Shown here piece after piece: positions 50,339-59,831 of a DNA stretch of 64,000 nucleotides (positions within the stretch are counted from its first letter, which is position 1; every line of letters starts with the position of its first letter). Under the pieces are notes generated by a model. It ran no database searches, had not been told where the DNA came from, and saw nothing but the letters and a program-made list of their open reading frames with translations. Origin of the DNA: Oligella sp050920755. GTDB lineage: Bacteria > Pseudomonadota > Gammaproteobacteria > Burkholderiales > Burkholderiaceae_B. The translations under genes were made by a program, and so were the position numbers. The stretch spans positions 1,302,001-1,366,000 of the forward strand of contig NZ_CP158480.1 in NCBI RefSeq assembly GCF_050920755.1. Reading direction: 5' to 3'.

Positions 50339-51313
50339 TTAGCGTGCGGGTAGGGGTGGAATAGCGCCATAGGTACGCGCTTTAAGAATACGCTCAAAGT
50401 GCGTAGGATCATGCGGCTTTAAACTCTGTGCCGGACGCGGCAGATAGAAATCATAAAGTCGTGAAGTCCAGAACCTTAAAGCCGCCGCTCTCAAAGCCAC
50501 CGGCCATAATTCGCGTTCGGCATCGGTAAATGGCCGACCCTTGTGGTAGCTGCTTAACCATGCCTCCACCAATTCAGGAATTAATTCACCGCTCTCACGA
50601 TGAATACACCAGTCATTAACCGCGACCGCCACATCAAATAACCAACGATCAACACCGGCAAAATAGAAATCGATGACTCCACCTAAACTCGGATGTTCAT
50701 AAGTCCCGTCAAATAAGACATTATCGCGGAACAAATCACAGTGACAGGGGCCGCCGGGCATTTGGCGCCAAGCGTAACCGCCCTGTACCTCAATCTGCTC
50801 GGCTAATGATTTTTCATATAAGTCCTGCTGTTGAGCATTTAAAAACGCTTTGATTTTAGGGTAGGTAGCTTGCCACCAACTTAAGCCGCGTAGATTAGGC
50901 TGATTTAAGGGCAGATCATAAGCGGCAATATGCTGTCTGGCCTGAGCACGCGCTACGATTTCGCAATGCTTAACCGCGGGGTGCGCTTCCCAACCGCCAT
51001 TGAGGCGCACCACAATGCACATGGGCTTATTATCAAACAATCCCCAAATAGTACCGTCACGACGCTTTTGCGGCATCGGCACGGCCTGCTTTTTAAGACC
51101 GAGACCATACATCAAATCGATATAAAAGGGGATTTGCTCCTTAGTGAGTACCTCAAAAATGGTCAGCACATACTCGCCCTGTGTGGTACTCAGAAAGTAA
51201 TTAGTATTTTCAATGCCGGCCGTGATGCCTTGCATGGAAACAAACTCACCTAAATCATAATCTTGTAAAATCTTCTGAGCATCTTCAGGAGATACGGGAG
51301 TAAAAACAGCCAT
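50339..51313 (-). CDS. thrB: Homoserine kinase (ThrB2, APH fold)
   Basis: Phosphorylates homoserine in threonine synthesis. It belongs to the aminoglycoside-phosphotransferase-like group rather than the GHMP kinases: M-A-V-F-T-P-V-S at the start, Q-G-I-T-A-G-I-E-N-T-N-Y-F-L, the catalytic loop G-P-C-H-C-D-L-F-R-D-N-V-L-F-D and the metal-binding G-V-I-D-F-Y-F-A. Length 324 is usual. This type is typical of beta- and some gammaproteobacteria. No thrA/thrC is nearby. Confidence 0.92.
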   Translation of the reverse strand: MAVFTPVSPEDAQKILQDYDLGEFVSMQGITAGIENTNYFLSTTQGEYVLTIFEVLTKEQIPFYIDLMYGLGLKKQAVPMPQKRRDGTIWGLFDNKPMCIVVRLNGGWEAHPAVKHCEIVARAQARQHIAAYDLPLNQPNLRGLSWWQATYPKIKAFLNAQQQDLYEKSLAEQIEVQGGYAWRQMPGGPCHCDLFRDNVLFDGTYEHPSLGGVIDFYFAGVDRWLFDVAVAVNDWCIHRESGELIPELVEAWLSSYHKGRPFTDAERELWPVALRAAALRFWTSRLYDFYLPRPAQSLKPHDPTHFERILKARTYGAIPPLPAR

Positions 51314-51459
51314 AGAGTTAATTTAATCTTATAAAATAGAGATTGAACAGTAAAATAGTGATTTAAAAGCTGATTTTACCAGTCTATCAAGCGAAATCCT
51401 AATAAACGCCAGCCTAGGGACATAGATTCATTATTCATTTTACTAAATTACCGAACTCA

Positions 51460-53244
51460 ATGATAAAGCGACGTTTAAATTATCTTCGTCGACGCCTTAG
51501 CAGTCGTCCCGTTTTTCACACGCAAGCCATTTTATTATTTTGGGCTTTGTTGATGGGGGTGATTGGTGCACTGGCGACTTTATTGTTTTTTCAGGGGGTT
51601 AAGCTTTTACAGTGGCTAATGATGGGCAAGAGCGGCAGCATCAGCGATATCGTCAGTCAGTATGCTACGTGGCAGACCTTGCTTTATCCCGGTCTGGCCG
51701 GTTTAGTCGGTGGTCTGCTGTTAACTTGGTCGGCGCGCATCAAAACCGACACCAACTCGGACTACATGGAGGCGGTGGCCTTAGGTGATGGGCGCTTATC
51801 CATTAAGCAGGGTGTGCTGCGTATTTTATCTTCCTTAACCGTAATTACTTCAGGCTTTTCCATTGGCCGTGAAGGTCCGATGATCCATATGGGCTCAATG
51901 ATTTCCTCCGCCATCGGGCGTTTTTTCTTTATGGATGCCAAGCAATTACGTTTGATTGTGGCTTGTGGTGCTGCCGGTGCGGTTTCTGCAGCCTATCATA
52001 CCCCTATTGCCGGGGCCTTATTTGTAGCGGAAATTGTGGTTGGCAGTATGTCGATGGTGATTGTCGGCCCTTTATTATTAGCTGCAATGTCGGCGCATTT
52101 GACCACCCGTTTTTTCGGCAGCCATTATTTACCCTATGAAGTGAATCTGGAAATTTCTTTAACCACCGAGCTGTTTATCGGGGCAGTGATTGTGGGGATT
52201 TTCGGGGGAATTTTATCGCCGCTTTTTTTAAAAACTTTGGACTGGGCTAAAAAAGGTTTAAAGATTATTCCATTGCCTTTGGCATTACGCATGGCCTTGG
52301 CCGGTCTAGTGGTAGGGGTGTTTTTACTCTATGATCCGCGGCTTGCCGGTAATGGCGACTCTATCGTCTCTACGTTAATTCACGGAGACGATTGGACATG
52401 GCAATTATTAGCCATGTTTTTATTCCTAAAAGTGGCCGCGACTTTGGTCTCGGTCGGTTCCGGTGCGGTCGGTGGGGTGATTACGCCGATTATGTTTATC
52501 GGCGCTGCGGTGGCTTTGCTGATACTTAAAACCGCCATGCTTTTATTCCCTGAGCTGCATTACTACAGTCCGATTTTTGCTATTCTCGGTATGGGTGCCT
52601 TTTTATCGGCCGCTACCAGTGCGCCTTTAATGGCGATTATTATGATGGTTGAGATGTCTTATAATCAATCCATTGTGGTACCGGTGGTTTTTGCCTGTGT
52701 AACAGCCGGTTTTCTGGCGCGTCGTATTAATGGTTTAGTGATGTTTAATGTCACCACCAACCGTGAAGAGGATATTCGCTTACGTCATCGCTTAAGTAAT
52801 GTTCGTATTGAGCAGATGATCAATAAAAAGCCGGAAAATGTCATTCGTTCCGATATGTTGGTCGGTGAGGCCATTGATTTGTTTACTGAATTAAGTGTGC
52901 GTTATCTGTATGTGATTAATGAGAAAAACGAGTTCTTAGGCGTACTGGCACATAAAGATATTACACGCAGTCTCTTAGGCGCTTTGAATCTGGATGAGCC
53001 TATCCCGGCCCATTTAATTTCCCGTACCTACTTAGAGCCTTTACATTTAAGAATGACTTTAGATGAGGTACAGGACGCCTTCGTCACTTATAATGGTGAG
53101 CGTTTACCGGTCTTGGACTTTGCCGATCCGCCGCATCTGATGGGTGTGGTATATAAGTCGGACGTGCTGCGTCGCTATAGTGAAATTAAAAAATCCCTCG
53201 ATAAAAGCAGCGAAGTCAAAATGAACCCCTTTATACGTACCTAG
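51460..53244 (+). CDS. clcB: ClC-family chloride channel/transporter with CBS domains
   Basis: A membrane protein for chloride (or chloride/proton exchange) transport. The 594 residues contain about 11 helices with G-R-E-G-P-M-I-H-M-G-S (with the gating Glu) and G-S-G-A-V-G-G-V-I-T-P as filter segments. The usual G-S-G-I-P stretch is not evident at its normal place, as in ClcB-like proteins. A C-terminal pair of CBS domains (about 455-580) follows, with V-R-Y-L-Y-V-I-N-E-K-N-E-F-L-G-V. It is followed after 6 bases by dusA. Confidence 0.87.
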   Translation: MIKRRLNYLRRRLSSRPVFHTQAILLFWALLMGVIGALATLLFFQGVKLLQWLMMGKSGSISDIVSQYATWQTLLYPGLAGLVGGLLLTWSARIKTDTNSDYMEAVALGDGRLSIKQGVLRILSSLTVITSGFSIGREGPMIHMGSMISSAIGRFFFMDAKQLRLIVACGAAGAVSAAYHTPIAGALFVAEIVVGSMSMVIVGPLLLAAMSAHLTTRFFGSHYLPYEVNLEISLTTELFIGAVIVGIFGGILSPLFLKTLDWAKKGLKIIPLPLALRMALAGLVVGVFLLYDPRLAGNGDSIVSTLIHGDDWTWQLLAMFLFLKVAATLVSVGSGAVGGVITPIMFIGAAVALLILKTAMLLFPELHYYSPIFAILGMGAFLSAATSAPLMAIIMMVEMSYNQSIVVPVVFACVTAGFLARRINGLVMFNVTTNREEDIRLRHRLSNVRIEQMINKKPENVIRSDMLVGEAIDLFTELSVRYLYVINEKNEFLGVLAHKDITRSLLGALNLDEPIPAHLISRTYLEPLHLRMTLDEVQDAFVTYNGERLPVLDFADPPHLMGVVYKSDVLRRYSEIKKSLDKSSEVKMNPFIRT

Positions 53245-53250
53245 TGTGGC

Positions 53251-54291
53251 ATGAAAATATCTTTACTTAGTTCCGACGACGGCACCATTTACCGCTCGCC
53301 TATGCAGCCATGGCGTTTATCGATTGCGCCGATGCTGGATGTCACGGATCGACATGCGCGTTTTTTCTATCGTTTATTGGCACCTAATGCCTTACTGTAT
53401 ACGGAAATGGTCACCACCGGTGCCTTGGTGTACGGCGATGTCAAACGGCATTTACAGTTTAATCCGGAAGAGCATCCCTTAGCCTTACAATTAGGCGGTA
53501 GTGAAAGGGCGGATTTAGTACACGCGGCAAAGCTAGGCGAAGCTTGGGGTTATGATGAAATTAATTTAAATTGTGGTTGCCCCTCAGAACGTGTCCAAAA
53601 GCGGGCTTTCGGTGCCTGTCTGATGGCAGAAAGTGATTTGGTGGCAGATTGCCTAAAGGCCATGCAGGATGCAGTCAGTGTGCCGGTGACGGTAAAGCAC
53701 CGCCTTGGCTTAGATTACAGCGAGGATTACGGTTTTGTACGTGATTTTGTCGGTACTTTAATGCAAAAAAGTGCGACCCGAATTTTTATCGTGCATGCGC
53801 GTAATGCGGTTTTAAAGGGTTTATCGCCCAAGGATAATCGTGAAATACCGCCTTTACGTTATGCATGGGTAGCGCAGCTTCAAAGAGATTTTCCCGAGGG
53901 GCTTTTTATTTTAAATGGCGGTTTAAGCGAGGTTGTGCAAATGTTTGAGCAGGCTCAGGCGTTTGCAGGCATTATGGTGGGGCGTGCGGCTTGGCACGAG
54001 CCTTATCGTATTGCCGAAATCAGTCGCTTACTGTGGCCGGAGACGGTGCATCCTGATACTGATACGATTATTCGGCGCATGTATGAATATGCGGTTAAGC
54101 AAAATGCCGAAGGAGTGCCACTGCGATTTGTCTTTAAACCCTTGCTCGGTTTATTTAACGGTCAAAAAGGGGCTAAACTATGGCGTCGAACTTTATCAGA
54201 TGCAGCAGAGCTAAAAAAAGCGGATCCGAATCTGTTGTTAAAGACTTACGATGCGTTTAAAAAACAAAGTAATTATTTTGTTGAAAATTAA
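53251..54291 (+). CDS. dusA: tRNA-dihydrouridine(20/20a) synthase DusA
   Basis: A flavoenzyme that reduces uridines 20 and 20a of tRNA. It shows S-I-A-P-M-L-D-V-T-D-R-H-A-R, Y-T-E-M-V-T-T-G-A-L, L-Q-L-G-G-S and the catalytic-Cys region N-L-N-C-G-C-P-S-E-R-V-Q-K-R-A-F-G-A-C-L-M, plus V-K-H-R-L-G-L-D. The DusA-specific H-A-R-N-A and K-G-L-S-P-K-D-N-R-E-I-P-P-L are present. Length 346. It lies directly after the channel gene and may be read from the same transcript. Confidence 0.94.
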   Translation: MKISLLSSDDGTIYRSPMQPWRLSIAPMLDVTDRHARFFYRLLAPNALLYTEMVTTGALVYGDVKRHLQFNPEEHPLALQLGGSERADLVHAAKLGEAWGYDEINLNCGCPSERVQKRAFGACLMAESDLVADCLKAMQDAVSVPVTVKHRLGLDYSEDYGFVRDFVGTLMQKSATRIFIVHARNAVLKGLSPKDNREIPPLRYAWVAQLQRDFPEGLFILNGGLSEVVQMFEQAQAFAGIMVGRAAWHEPYRIAEISRLLWPETVHPDTDTIIRRMYEYAVKQNAEGVPLRFVFKPLLGLFNGQKGAKLWRRTLSDAAELKKADPNLLLKTYDAFKKQSNYFVEN

Positions 54292-54405
54292 ACTATTTAT
54301 TTAGTATTCCACCCCAAAAGGCGTGGACAGTAGTTCTTACAGCAAGCAGAATTGCTTTAATAAAGTCAAGCCGAATAGTATTATAAAATTTAAGGTGTTT
54401 TAGAC

Positions 54406-54434
54406 TTGATTTTGATGTTGTTTTATCATCTAAT
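54406..54434 (+). promoter_or_regulatory. Candidate sigma-70 promoter of nrdAB
   Basis: TTGATT (54406-54411), a 17-base spacer, and TCTAAT (54429-54434), each close to consensus. Transcription would start around 54441, inside the upstream NrdR box, leaving a leader of about 100 bases before nrdA. Confidence 0.5.
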
Positions 54435-54479
54435 ACTACATATTGTTTTAGCAAAACATCTTATTACTATATATAGGTT
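54433..54479 (+). promoter_or_regulatory. Two candidate NrdR boxes, 31 bp apart
   Basis: ACTACATATTGT (54435-54446) and ACTATATATAGG (54466-54477) each match the core of the NrdR box (about 12 of 16 positions against ACACTATATATAGTGT). They start exactly 31 bp apart, the three-helical-turn spacing typical of NrdR-controlled ribonucleotide reductase promoters, and sit just downstream of the likely -10 element and before nrdA. Repression by NrdR when dATP is high is inferred. Confidence 0.65.
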
Positions 54480-54542
54480 TTTTGGCTTTGCTTGGCTCAG
54501 CAGCGAAGTAAGTCCAAAAAGCCCATTTTTAAGGGTAGGCTC

Positions 54543-56834
54543 ATGAATAAATCGCTATTGGTGACCAAGCGCGACGGTCGTCAGGAACCGCTTGATCTTG
54601 ATAAAATCCACCGTGTCTTGGACTGGGCTGCCGAGGGCTTGGACAATGTCTCAGTTTCTCAGGTAGAGCTTCGTTCTCAAATTCAGTTTTACGACGGTAT
54701 TAAAACTGAGCACATTCACGAAACTATTATTAAAGCTGCCGCAGATTTAATTTCTGAAGAATCGCCGGATTATCAGTATCTCGCCGCTCGCTTAGCCATT
54801 TTCCATTTACGTAAAAAAGCTTATGGTGATTTTGAGCCGCCGACGCTTTATGCGCATGTAAAAAAGCTGGTTGCCGATAAGCGTTATGACGCCCATTTAT
54901 TAGCGGATTATAGCGAGGAGGAATTCAATGAGATGAATTCCTTTTTAGTGCATGAGCGTGATCTGAGCTTTGCCTATGCAGCGGTTAATCAATTACAAGG
55001 TAAGTATTTAGTACAAAACCGTGTCACCGGTGAGATTTTTGAAAGTCCGCAGTTTTTGTACGTATTAGTGGCTGCCTGCTTATTTTCAAAATACCCTAAA
55101 GCCACACGTCTCCAGTACGTTAAGGACTTTTACGACGCTATTTCTACTTTTAAGATTTCTTTACCGACGCCGATTATGGCGGGGGTACGTACGCCGACGC
55201 GTCAATTCAGTTCATGCGTATTAATTGAGTGTGACGATAGTCTGGATTCAATTAATGCTACCAGTGCCGCTATTGTGCGTTACGTTTCTCAACGTGCCGG
55301 TATCGGTATTAATGCCGGCCGCATTCGTGCGGTAGGTAGTGCTATTCGTGGCGGTGAAGCGCAGCATACCGGTTGTATTCCCTTTTATAAGCATTTCCAG
55401 ACGGCGGTTAAATGTTGTTCACAGGGTGGTGTGCGCGGTGGTGCCGCTACTTTGTTCTATCCCTTATGGCATTTAGAGGTAGAGTCTTTATTAGTACTTA
55501 AAAATAACCGCGGGGTTGAGGAAAACCGTGTTCGTCATATGGATTATGGCGTGCAGATTAACCGTTTACTTTACCAGCGCTTGATTAAAGGCGGCAATAT
55601 CACTTTATTCTCGCCCTCAGATGTGCCCGGCTTATATGATGCCTTCTTTGCCGATCAGGATGAGTTTGAGCGTTTATACGTACAGTACGAGCAGGATGAG
55701 TCGATTCGTAAGCGCTCGGTTAAGGCGGCAGAGCTGTTTTCCTTAATGATGCAGGAGCGTGCCGGTACCGGTCGTATTTATATTCAAAACGTGGATCATT
55801 GCAATACCCACAGTCCGTTTGACCCGCGTGTGGCACCGGTGCGTCAGTCCAACTTGTGTTTAGAAATCGCCTTACCGACTAAGCCGCTCGACGATATTAA
55901 TGACGAGAAGGGGGAAATTGCTTTATGTACGCTTTCTGCCTTTAATCTGGGCGCAATTGAATTCTTGGATGAATTAGAGCATTTATCCGATCTGATTGTA
56001 CGTGCTTTGGATGCTTTATTAGATTATCAGGACTATCCGATTAAGGCGGCGAAAATCGCCACCATGAATCGTCGTACGCTTGGCGTGGGTGTGATTAACT
56101 TTGCTTATTACCTAGCCAAAAACGGCGCGCGTTACTCCGATGGTAGTGGTAATGGCTTAACCCATCGTACCTTTGAAGCGATTCAGTACTATCTACTCAA
56201 AGCATCGATGAATTTATCTAAAGAATTCGGTCCTTGCTTAGCCTTTAATGAGACTACGTATTCTGAAGGTATTTTACCTATCGATACCTACAAAAAGGAT
56301 ATCGACGCTTTCTGCCAAGAGCCTTTACACTTGGATTGGGAGACTTTGCGTGAGGATATCAAAACCCATGGTTTACGTAACTCAACCTTAACCGCTTTAA
56401 TGCCTTCGGAAACCTCCAGTCAGATTTCCAATGCCACTAACGGTATTGAACCGCCGCGCGGTCTGATTACGATCAAGGCTTCTAAAGACGGCGTGTTACG
56501 TCAAGTGGTACCTGAGTATCGTCGCTTAAAGCTTCAATACGAGACCTTATGGCAAATGCCTTCGAATGACGGCTATTTACGTTTAGTGGGTATTATGCAG
56601 AAGTTTGTCGATCAGGCTATTTCTGCCAATACCAACTATGATCCTGCACGTTTTGCCGGCGGTCGTGTACCGATGAGTGAATTATTAAAGGATTTACTCA
56701 ATGCCTATAAATACGGTCTCAAAACCTTGTACTACCATAACACCCGCGACGGTGCCCAAGATGAACAAGGTGATTTAGTCTCTGGCGGCAGTGCAGAGGA
56801 CGATGGCTGCGAAAGCGGTGCATGCAAGATTTAA
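54543..56834 (+). CDS. nrdA: Ribonucleoside-diphosphate reductase class Ia, alpha subunit
   Basis: Reduces ribonucleotides to deoxyribonucleotides. The ATG at 54543 follows an AAGGGTAGGCTC site and matches the E. coli NrdA start (L-L-V-T-K-R-D-G-R); an in-frame start at 54492 would add 17 basic residues. An N-terminal ATP-cone (about 1-95) is followed by the catalytic barrel with Q-F-S-S-C-V-L-I, N-L-C-L-E-I, and the redox tail D-D-G-C-E-S-G-A-C-K-I. It has 763 residues against 761 in E. coli and is very similar throughout. It heads nrdA-nrdB-yfaE. Confidence 0.96.
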   Translation: MNKSLLVTKRDGRQEPLDLDKIHRVLDWAAEGLDNVSVSQVELRSQIQFYDGIKTEHIHETIIKAAADLISEESPDYQYLAARLAIFHLRKKAYGDFEPPTLYAHVKKLVADKRYDAHLLADYSEEEFNEMNSFLVHERDLSFAYAAVNQLQGKYLVQNRVTGEIFESPQFLYVLVAACLFSKYPKATRLQYVKDFYDAISTFKISLPTPIMAGVRTPTRQFSSCVLIECDDSLDSINATSAAIVRYVSQRAGIGINAGRIRAVGSAIRGGEAQHTGCIPFYKHFQTAVKCCSQGGVRGGAATLFYPLWHLEVESLLVLKNNRGVEENRVRHMDYGVQINRLLYQRLIKGGNITLFSPSDVPGLYDAFFADQDEFERLYVQYEQDESIRKRSVKAAELFSLMMQERAGTGRIYIQNVDHCNTHSPFDPRVAPVRQSNLCLEIALPTKPLDDINDEKGEIALCTLSAFNLGAIEFLDELEHLSDLIVRALDALLDYQDYPIKAAKIATMNRRTLGVGVINFAYYLAKNGARYSDGSGNGLTHRTFEAIQYYLLKASMNLSKEFGPCLAFNETTYSEGILPIDTYKKDIDAFCQEPLHLDWETLREDIKTHGLRNSTLTALMPSETSSQISNATNGIEPPRGLITIKASKDGVLRQVVPEYRRLKLQYETLWQMPSNDGYLRLVGIMQKFVDQAISANTNYDPARFAGGRVPMSELLKDLLNAYKYGLKTLYYHNTRDGAQDEQGDLVSGGSAEDDGCESGACKI

Positions 56835-56922
56835 TCAGCTTAATCATTCGACGGCGCTTAATCTGAAAGCCTTTTAATACGGCTTCTTTAAGCGCCTTGG
56901 CCAGTTTTTTATTAGAGTTTTT

Positions 56923-58056
56923 ATGTTGTACAGTACCTTTAATGAAACCCCCAATAATGCGCTTACAGAGCCTATGTTCTTCGGTCAGAGTGTGAATGTG
57001 GCACGCTATGATCAACAGAAGTTCGAGGTTTTTGAAAAGCTTATCGAAAAGCAATTATCCTTTTTCTGGCGTCCGGAAGAAGTGGACGTATCACAGGATA
57101 GAATTGACTACGCCAATTTGCCGGAGCATGAAAAACATATCTTTATCTCAAATCTAAAGTATCAGACCCTGCTCGATTCTATTCAAGGTCGTAGTCCTAA
57201 TGTGGCCTTACTACCAATCGTCTCTTTACCGGAATTGGAGACTTGGATTGAGACTTGGTCATTTTCCGAAACCATCCATTCACGTTCTTATACCCATATT
57301 ATTCGTAATATTATTAACGACCCATCGGTGGTGTTTGACGGGATCGTGACCAATGAGCATATTTTAGAGCGTGCGCGTGATATTTCTAAATACTATGACG
57401 ATTTAATCCGCTCCGTGGCTTTGTATCAGCTGTTGGATGAGGGTACACATACGCTAAATGGTCAGGTCGAGACGGTAAGCTTAAGAGAGCTTAAGAAAAA
57501 GCTTTATCTCTGCTTGATGTCGGTTAATATTTTAGAAGCGATTCGTTTCTATGTGAGCTTTGCATGCTCCTTTGCCTTCGCAGAAAGAAAGTTGATGGAG
57601 GGTAATGCCAAGATTATTAAACTCATAGCTCGTGATGAGGCCTTACATCTGGTCAGTACGCAGCATATGCTGAATTTAATGCGTAACGGTCAAGACGACC
57701 CGGAAATGGTCGAAATCGCCAAAGAACTTGAGCAGGAATGCTTTGAGATGTTTAAGGCTTCTGCCGAACAGGAAAAGGAATGGGCCGCTTATTTATTTAA
57801 AGACGGTTCCATGATTGGTCTTAACCGCGATATTTTATGTAAATACGTGGAGTACATCACCAATACTCGAATGATGGCGGTAGGCCTGAAACCTGCCTTT
57901 GAAGGAGCCAATCAAAACCCGATTCCATGGATTAATGCTTGGTTATCATCGGATAATGTACAGGTTGCACCACAAGAGGTGGAAATCAGTTCTTACCTGA
58001 TCGGTCAAATCGATGCGGAAATTAACCCGGACGATTTATCCGGATTTGAGCTATGA
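56923..58056 (+). CDS. nrdB: Ribonucleoside-diphosphate reductase class Ia, beta subunit
   Basis: The di-iron tyrosyl-radical subunit. It shows E-P-M-F-F-G-Q-S-V-N-V-A-R-Y-D-Q-Q-K, Q-L-S-F-F-W-R-P-E-E-V-D-V-S, the ligand and radical regions W-S-F-S-E-T-I-H-S-R-S-Y-T-H-I and I-A-R-D-E-A-L-H-L, and a C-terminal tail that binds NrdA. At 377 residues (376 in E. coli) it is strikingly similar to the enterobacterial protein. It lies 88 bases after nrdA; its stop overlaps the yfaE start. Confidence 0.96.
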   Translation: MLYSTFNETPNNALTEPMFFGQSVNVARYDQQKFEVFEKLIEKQLSFFWRPEEVDVSQDRIDYANLPEHEKHIFISNLKYQTLLDSIQGRSPNVALLPIVSLPELETWIETWSFSETIHSRSYTHIIRNIINDPSVVFDGIVTNEHILERARDISKYYDDLIRSVALYQLLDEGTHTLNGQVETVSLRELKKKLYLCLMSVNILEAIRFYVSFACSFAFAERKLMEGNAKIIKLIARDEALHLVSTQHMLNLMRNGQDDPEMVEIAKELEQECFEMFKASAEQEKEWAAYLFKDGSMIGLNRDILCKYVEYITNTRMMAVGLKPAFEGANQNPIPWINAWLSSDNVQVAPQEVEISSYLIGQIDAEINPDDLSGFEL

Positions 58057-58379
58057 GTCGAGTCTATACATGGGACGGCAGCTTTGAGCTATTGAGGGGT
58101 GAGACCTTACTTGAGGGCTTAGAGCGCCAAGGCTATGCCGTGGAGTATCAATGTCGCGCAGGTTATTGCGGTTCCTGCCGTACCCGTCTTATTGACGGTC
58201 AGGTGGAGTATTTAATTGAGCCTTTAGCCTATATCAATCCGGATGAGGTCTTGCCATGTTGTTGTCGTCCGGCGCCGGAAGTCAGAGTGGATGTCGAGGT
58301 GTTAAGTAATGCCAATAAGTCCGGCAGTGATGAAGTGGGGCTGGATGAGATGGATGAGTCGCTTGAAGGACTCTTTTAA
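58053..58379 (+). CDS. yfaE: 2Fe-2S ferredoxin YfaE
   Basis: A plant-type ferredoxin that maintains the di-iron tyrosyl cofactor of NrdB. The 108 residues contain Y-Q-C-R-A-G-Y-C-G-S-C-R-T-R (three cluster cysteines) and the fourth in V-L-P-C-C-C-R-P. An acidic C-terminal tail adds about 20 residues to the E. coli length. The ATG overlaps the nrdB stop (ATGA), so its amount is tied to NrdB. The same three-gene order occurs in E. coli. Confidence 0.92.
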   Translation: MSRVYTWDGSFELLRGETLLEGLERQGYAVEYQCRAGYCGSCRTRLIDGQVEYLIEPLAYINPDEVLPCCCRPAPEVRVDVEVLSNANKSGSDEVGLDEMDESLEGLF

Positions 58380-58393
58380 AGATGCCATGAATT

Positions 58394-58430
58394 GAACCCG
58401 GAACTTGAATCGAGCTCCAGGTTCTTTGTT
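58394..58430 (+). terminator. Probable terminator of nrdA-nrdB-yfaE
   Basis: An interrupted stem GAACC-c-GGA-a-C with G-c-TCC-a-GGTTC (58394-58424) is followed by TTTGTT. It has nine pairs with two mismatches, 15 bases after yfaE and before the convergent yihY stop. Confidence 0.5.
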
Positions 58431-59714
58431 CTAATATACCGCGCTAACCGGTACATCCTCATTATCAATGGTTTTCTGTATGGCGATATGGATTTGTTCA
58501 TCACTCAGCACCTGATCCATATTTTTATCGAATAAAAAGCAATTGATTAGGGGTTTTAGCGACTGATTATCGCTGCAGACCAAGGCCCAAACCGCTTCTT
58601 TGCTGTCTGAACCGCGCATCACATAGCCTAAATCGGCTAAAGCCTCCAACACATTATGAATATTTAAATAATTACTCGGAATTAATGACATCAGTTGTGA
58701 TTCAGTAAGACCGGGTGCTTGTTGCTGCCTTTTTTCATTAAGGGCACGAATCACTTTAATGGCGAGAAGTAGGCGAGCACCGGAACGACTGTCTTTGGCA
58801 ATCACACCGCGACGGATTTGCGGCATCAATGAAACAATATAAGCCCCCAATAATAATACCAACCACGACATATACACCCAGATTAAAAAGATCGGCAAAA
58901 TAGCAAAAGCGCCGTAAATCAGGGTATACGTCGGAAAATAGCTAAGATAAAGGGTAAAGCCGTTACGCATAATCTCAAAGATTATGGCCGCAAAAAAGCC
59001 GCCAACCATGGCGTCGCGGAATTTAATACGGCGATTAGGTACCACAAAATAAAAAAAGCTCATTAAAAAGCCGGAGAAGATCACCGGGACAATAAAGCTG
59101 AAAACACTTTTTAAAAGCGAGAAGCCCGCCACAATATTTTGCTGTAAAAATATGGCACTGGCCCAAAGACTAAGTGCCAAGGCAAAAGGGCCGACAGATA
59201 AAATGGCCCAAAACACTAAAATCCGTTGAAACAGCGGGCGTGGTTTTTTGATTTGGAAAATTTGATTTAAGGCATCTTCGATCGTCATCATTAATAGAAT
59301 TGAAGTGACGAATAAAAAGATAGTACCTATGGCAGTTAAGCGGGAGGCCGCATCAGCAAAGCTATTTAAATAGGATAGGACTTGATTGGAAATGCTCTCC
59401 GGGAACAGACTGCGACTTAAAAACTCATCCAAATAAAACTTAAAATCATTAAAAATCGGAAAGGCTGTAAATAACGCCAATACCACCGCCAATAAGGGTA
59501 CCGCAGACGTAATTGAAGTATAGGACAGGCTCGCAGCTTTACTGGTTAGGCCCTCATTGAGTAAGCGCGAAATCGCAAGAAACAGCACATCCTTATAAAA
59601 GCGCCAATCCCCTCGGGAGTCGCGGCGATTTTGTATAAAAATGCTGTCATCGGAAAAGCTTTCTTCCATCTTAGGCGTGGGCTGCTTTTTCTTTTCCATT
59701 CCTAGTAAACTCAT
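58431..59714 (-). CDS. YihY/BrkB-family inner-membrane protein
   Basis: A polytopic membrane protein of the YihY/virulence factor BrkB family, of unsettled function (once called ribonuclease BN by mistake). It shows R-L-L-N-E-G-L-T-S-K-A-A-S-L-S-Y-T-S-I-T and L-I-Y-G-A-F-A-I-L-P-I-F-L-I-W-V-Y-M-S-W-L, with six helices. A soluble C-terminal domain (about 310-427), winged-helix-like, gives 427 residues. The basic and acidic N-terminal 40 residues are cytoplasmic. It converges on yfaE and is divergent from the DUF2069 gene. Confidence 0.88.
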   Translation of the reverse strand: MSLLGMEKKKQPTPKMEESFSDDSIFIQNRRDSRGDWRFYKDVLFLAISRLLNEGLTSKAASLSYTSITSAVPLLAVVLALFTAFPIFNDFKFYLDEFLSRSLFPESISNQVLSYLNSFADAASRLTAIGTIFLFVTSILLMMTIEDALNQIFQIKKPRPLFQRILVFWAILSVGPFALALSLWASAIFLQQNIVAGFSLLKSVFSFIVPVIFSGFLMSFFYFVVPNRRIKFRDAMVGGFFAAIIFEIMRNGFTLYLSYFPTYTLIYGAFAILPIFLIWVYMSWLVLLLGAYIVSLMPQIRRGVIAKDSRSGARLLLAIKVIRALNEKRQQQAPGLTESQLMSLIPSNYLNIHNVLEALADLGYVMRGSDSKEAVWALVCSDNQSLKPLINCFLFDKNMDQVLSDEQIHIAIQKTIDNEDVPVSAVY

Positions 59715-59831
59715 TGTCTATTCTCTATTTTCTGTGATTTTGTCCAAGGCGGATAATTTAAGCCGCTTCCAGCGCAGCCCTAAAAAATATAGCATACAAT
59801 ATGCTATCTGTATAACCGTCTCCTCAATGTT

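Noticed and set aside
54308..54327. Hairpin TCCAC-c-CC/GG-c-GTGGA after dusA as a terminator
   Set aside because: Only seven pairs with an internal mismatch and no T-run; too weak to call.
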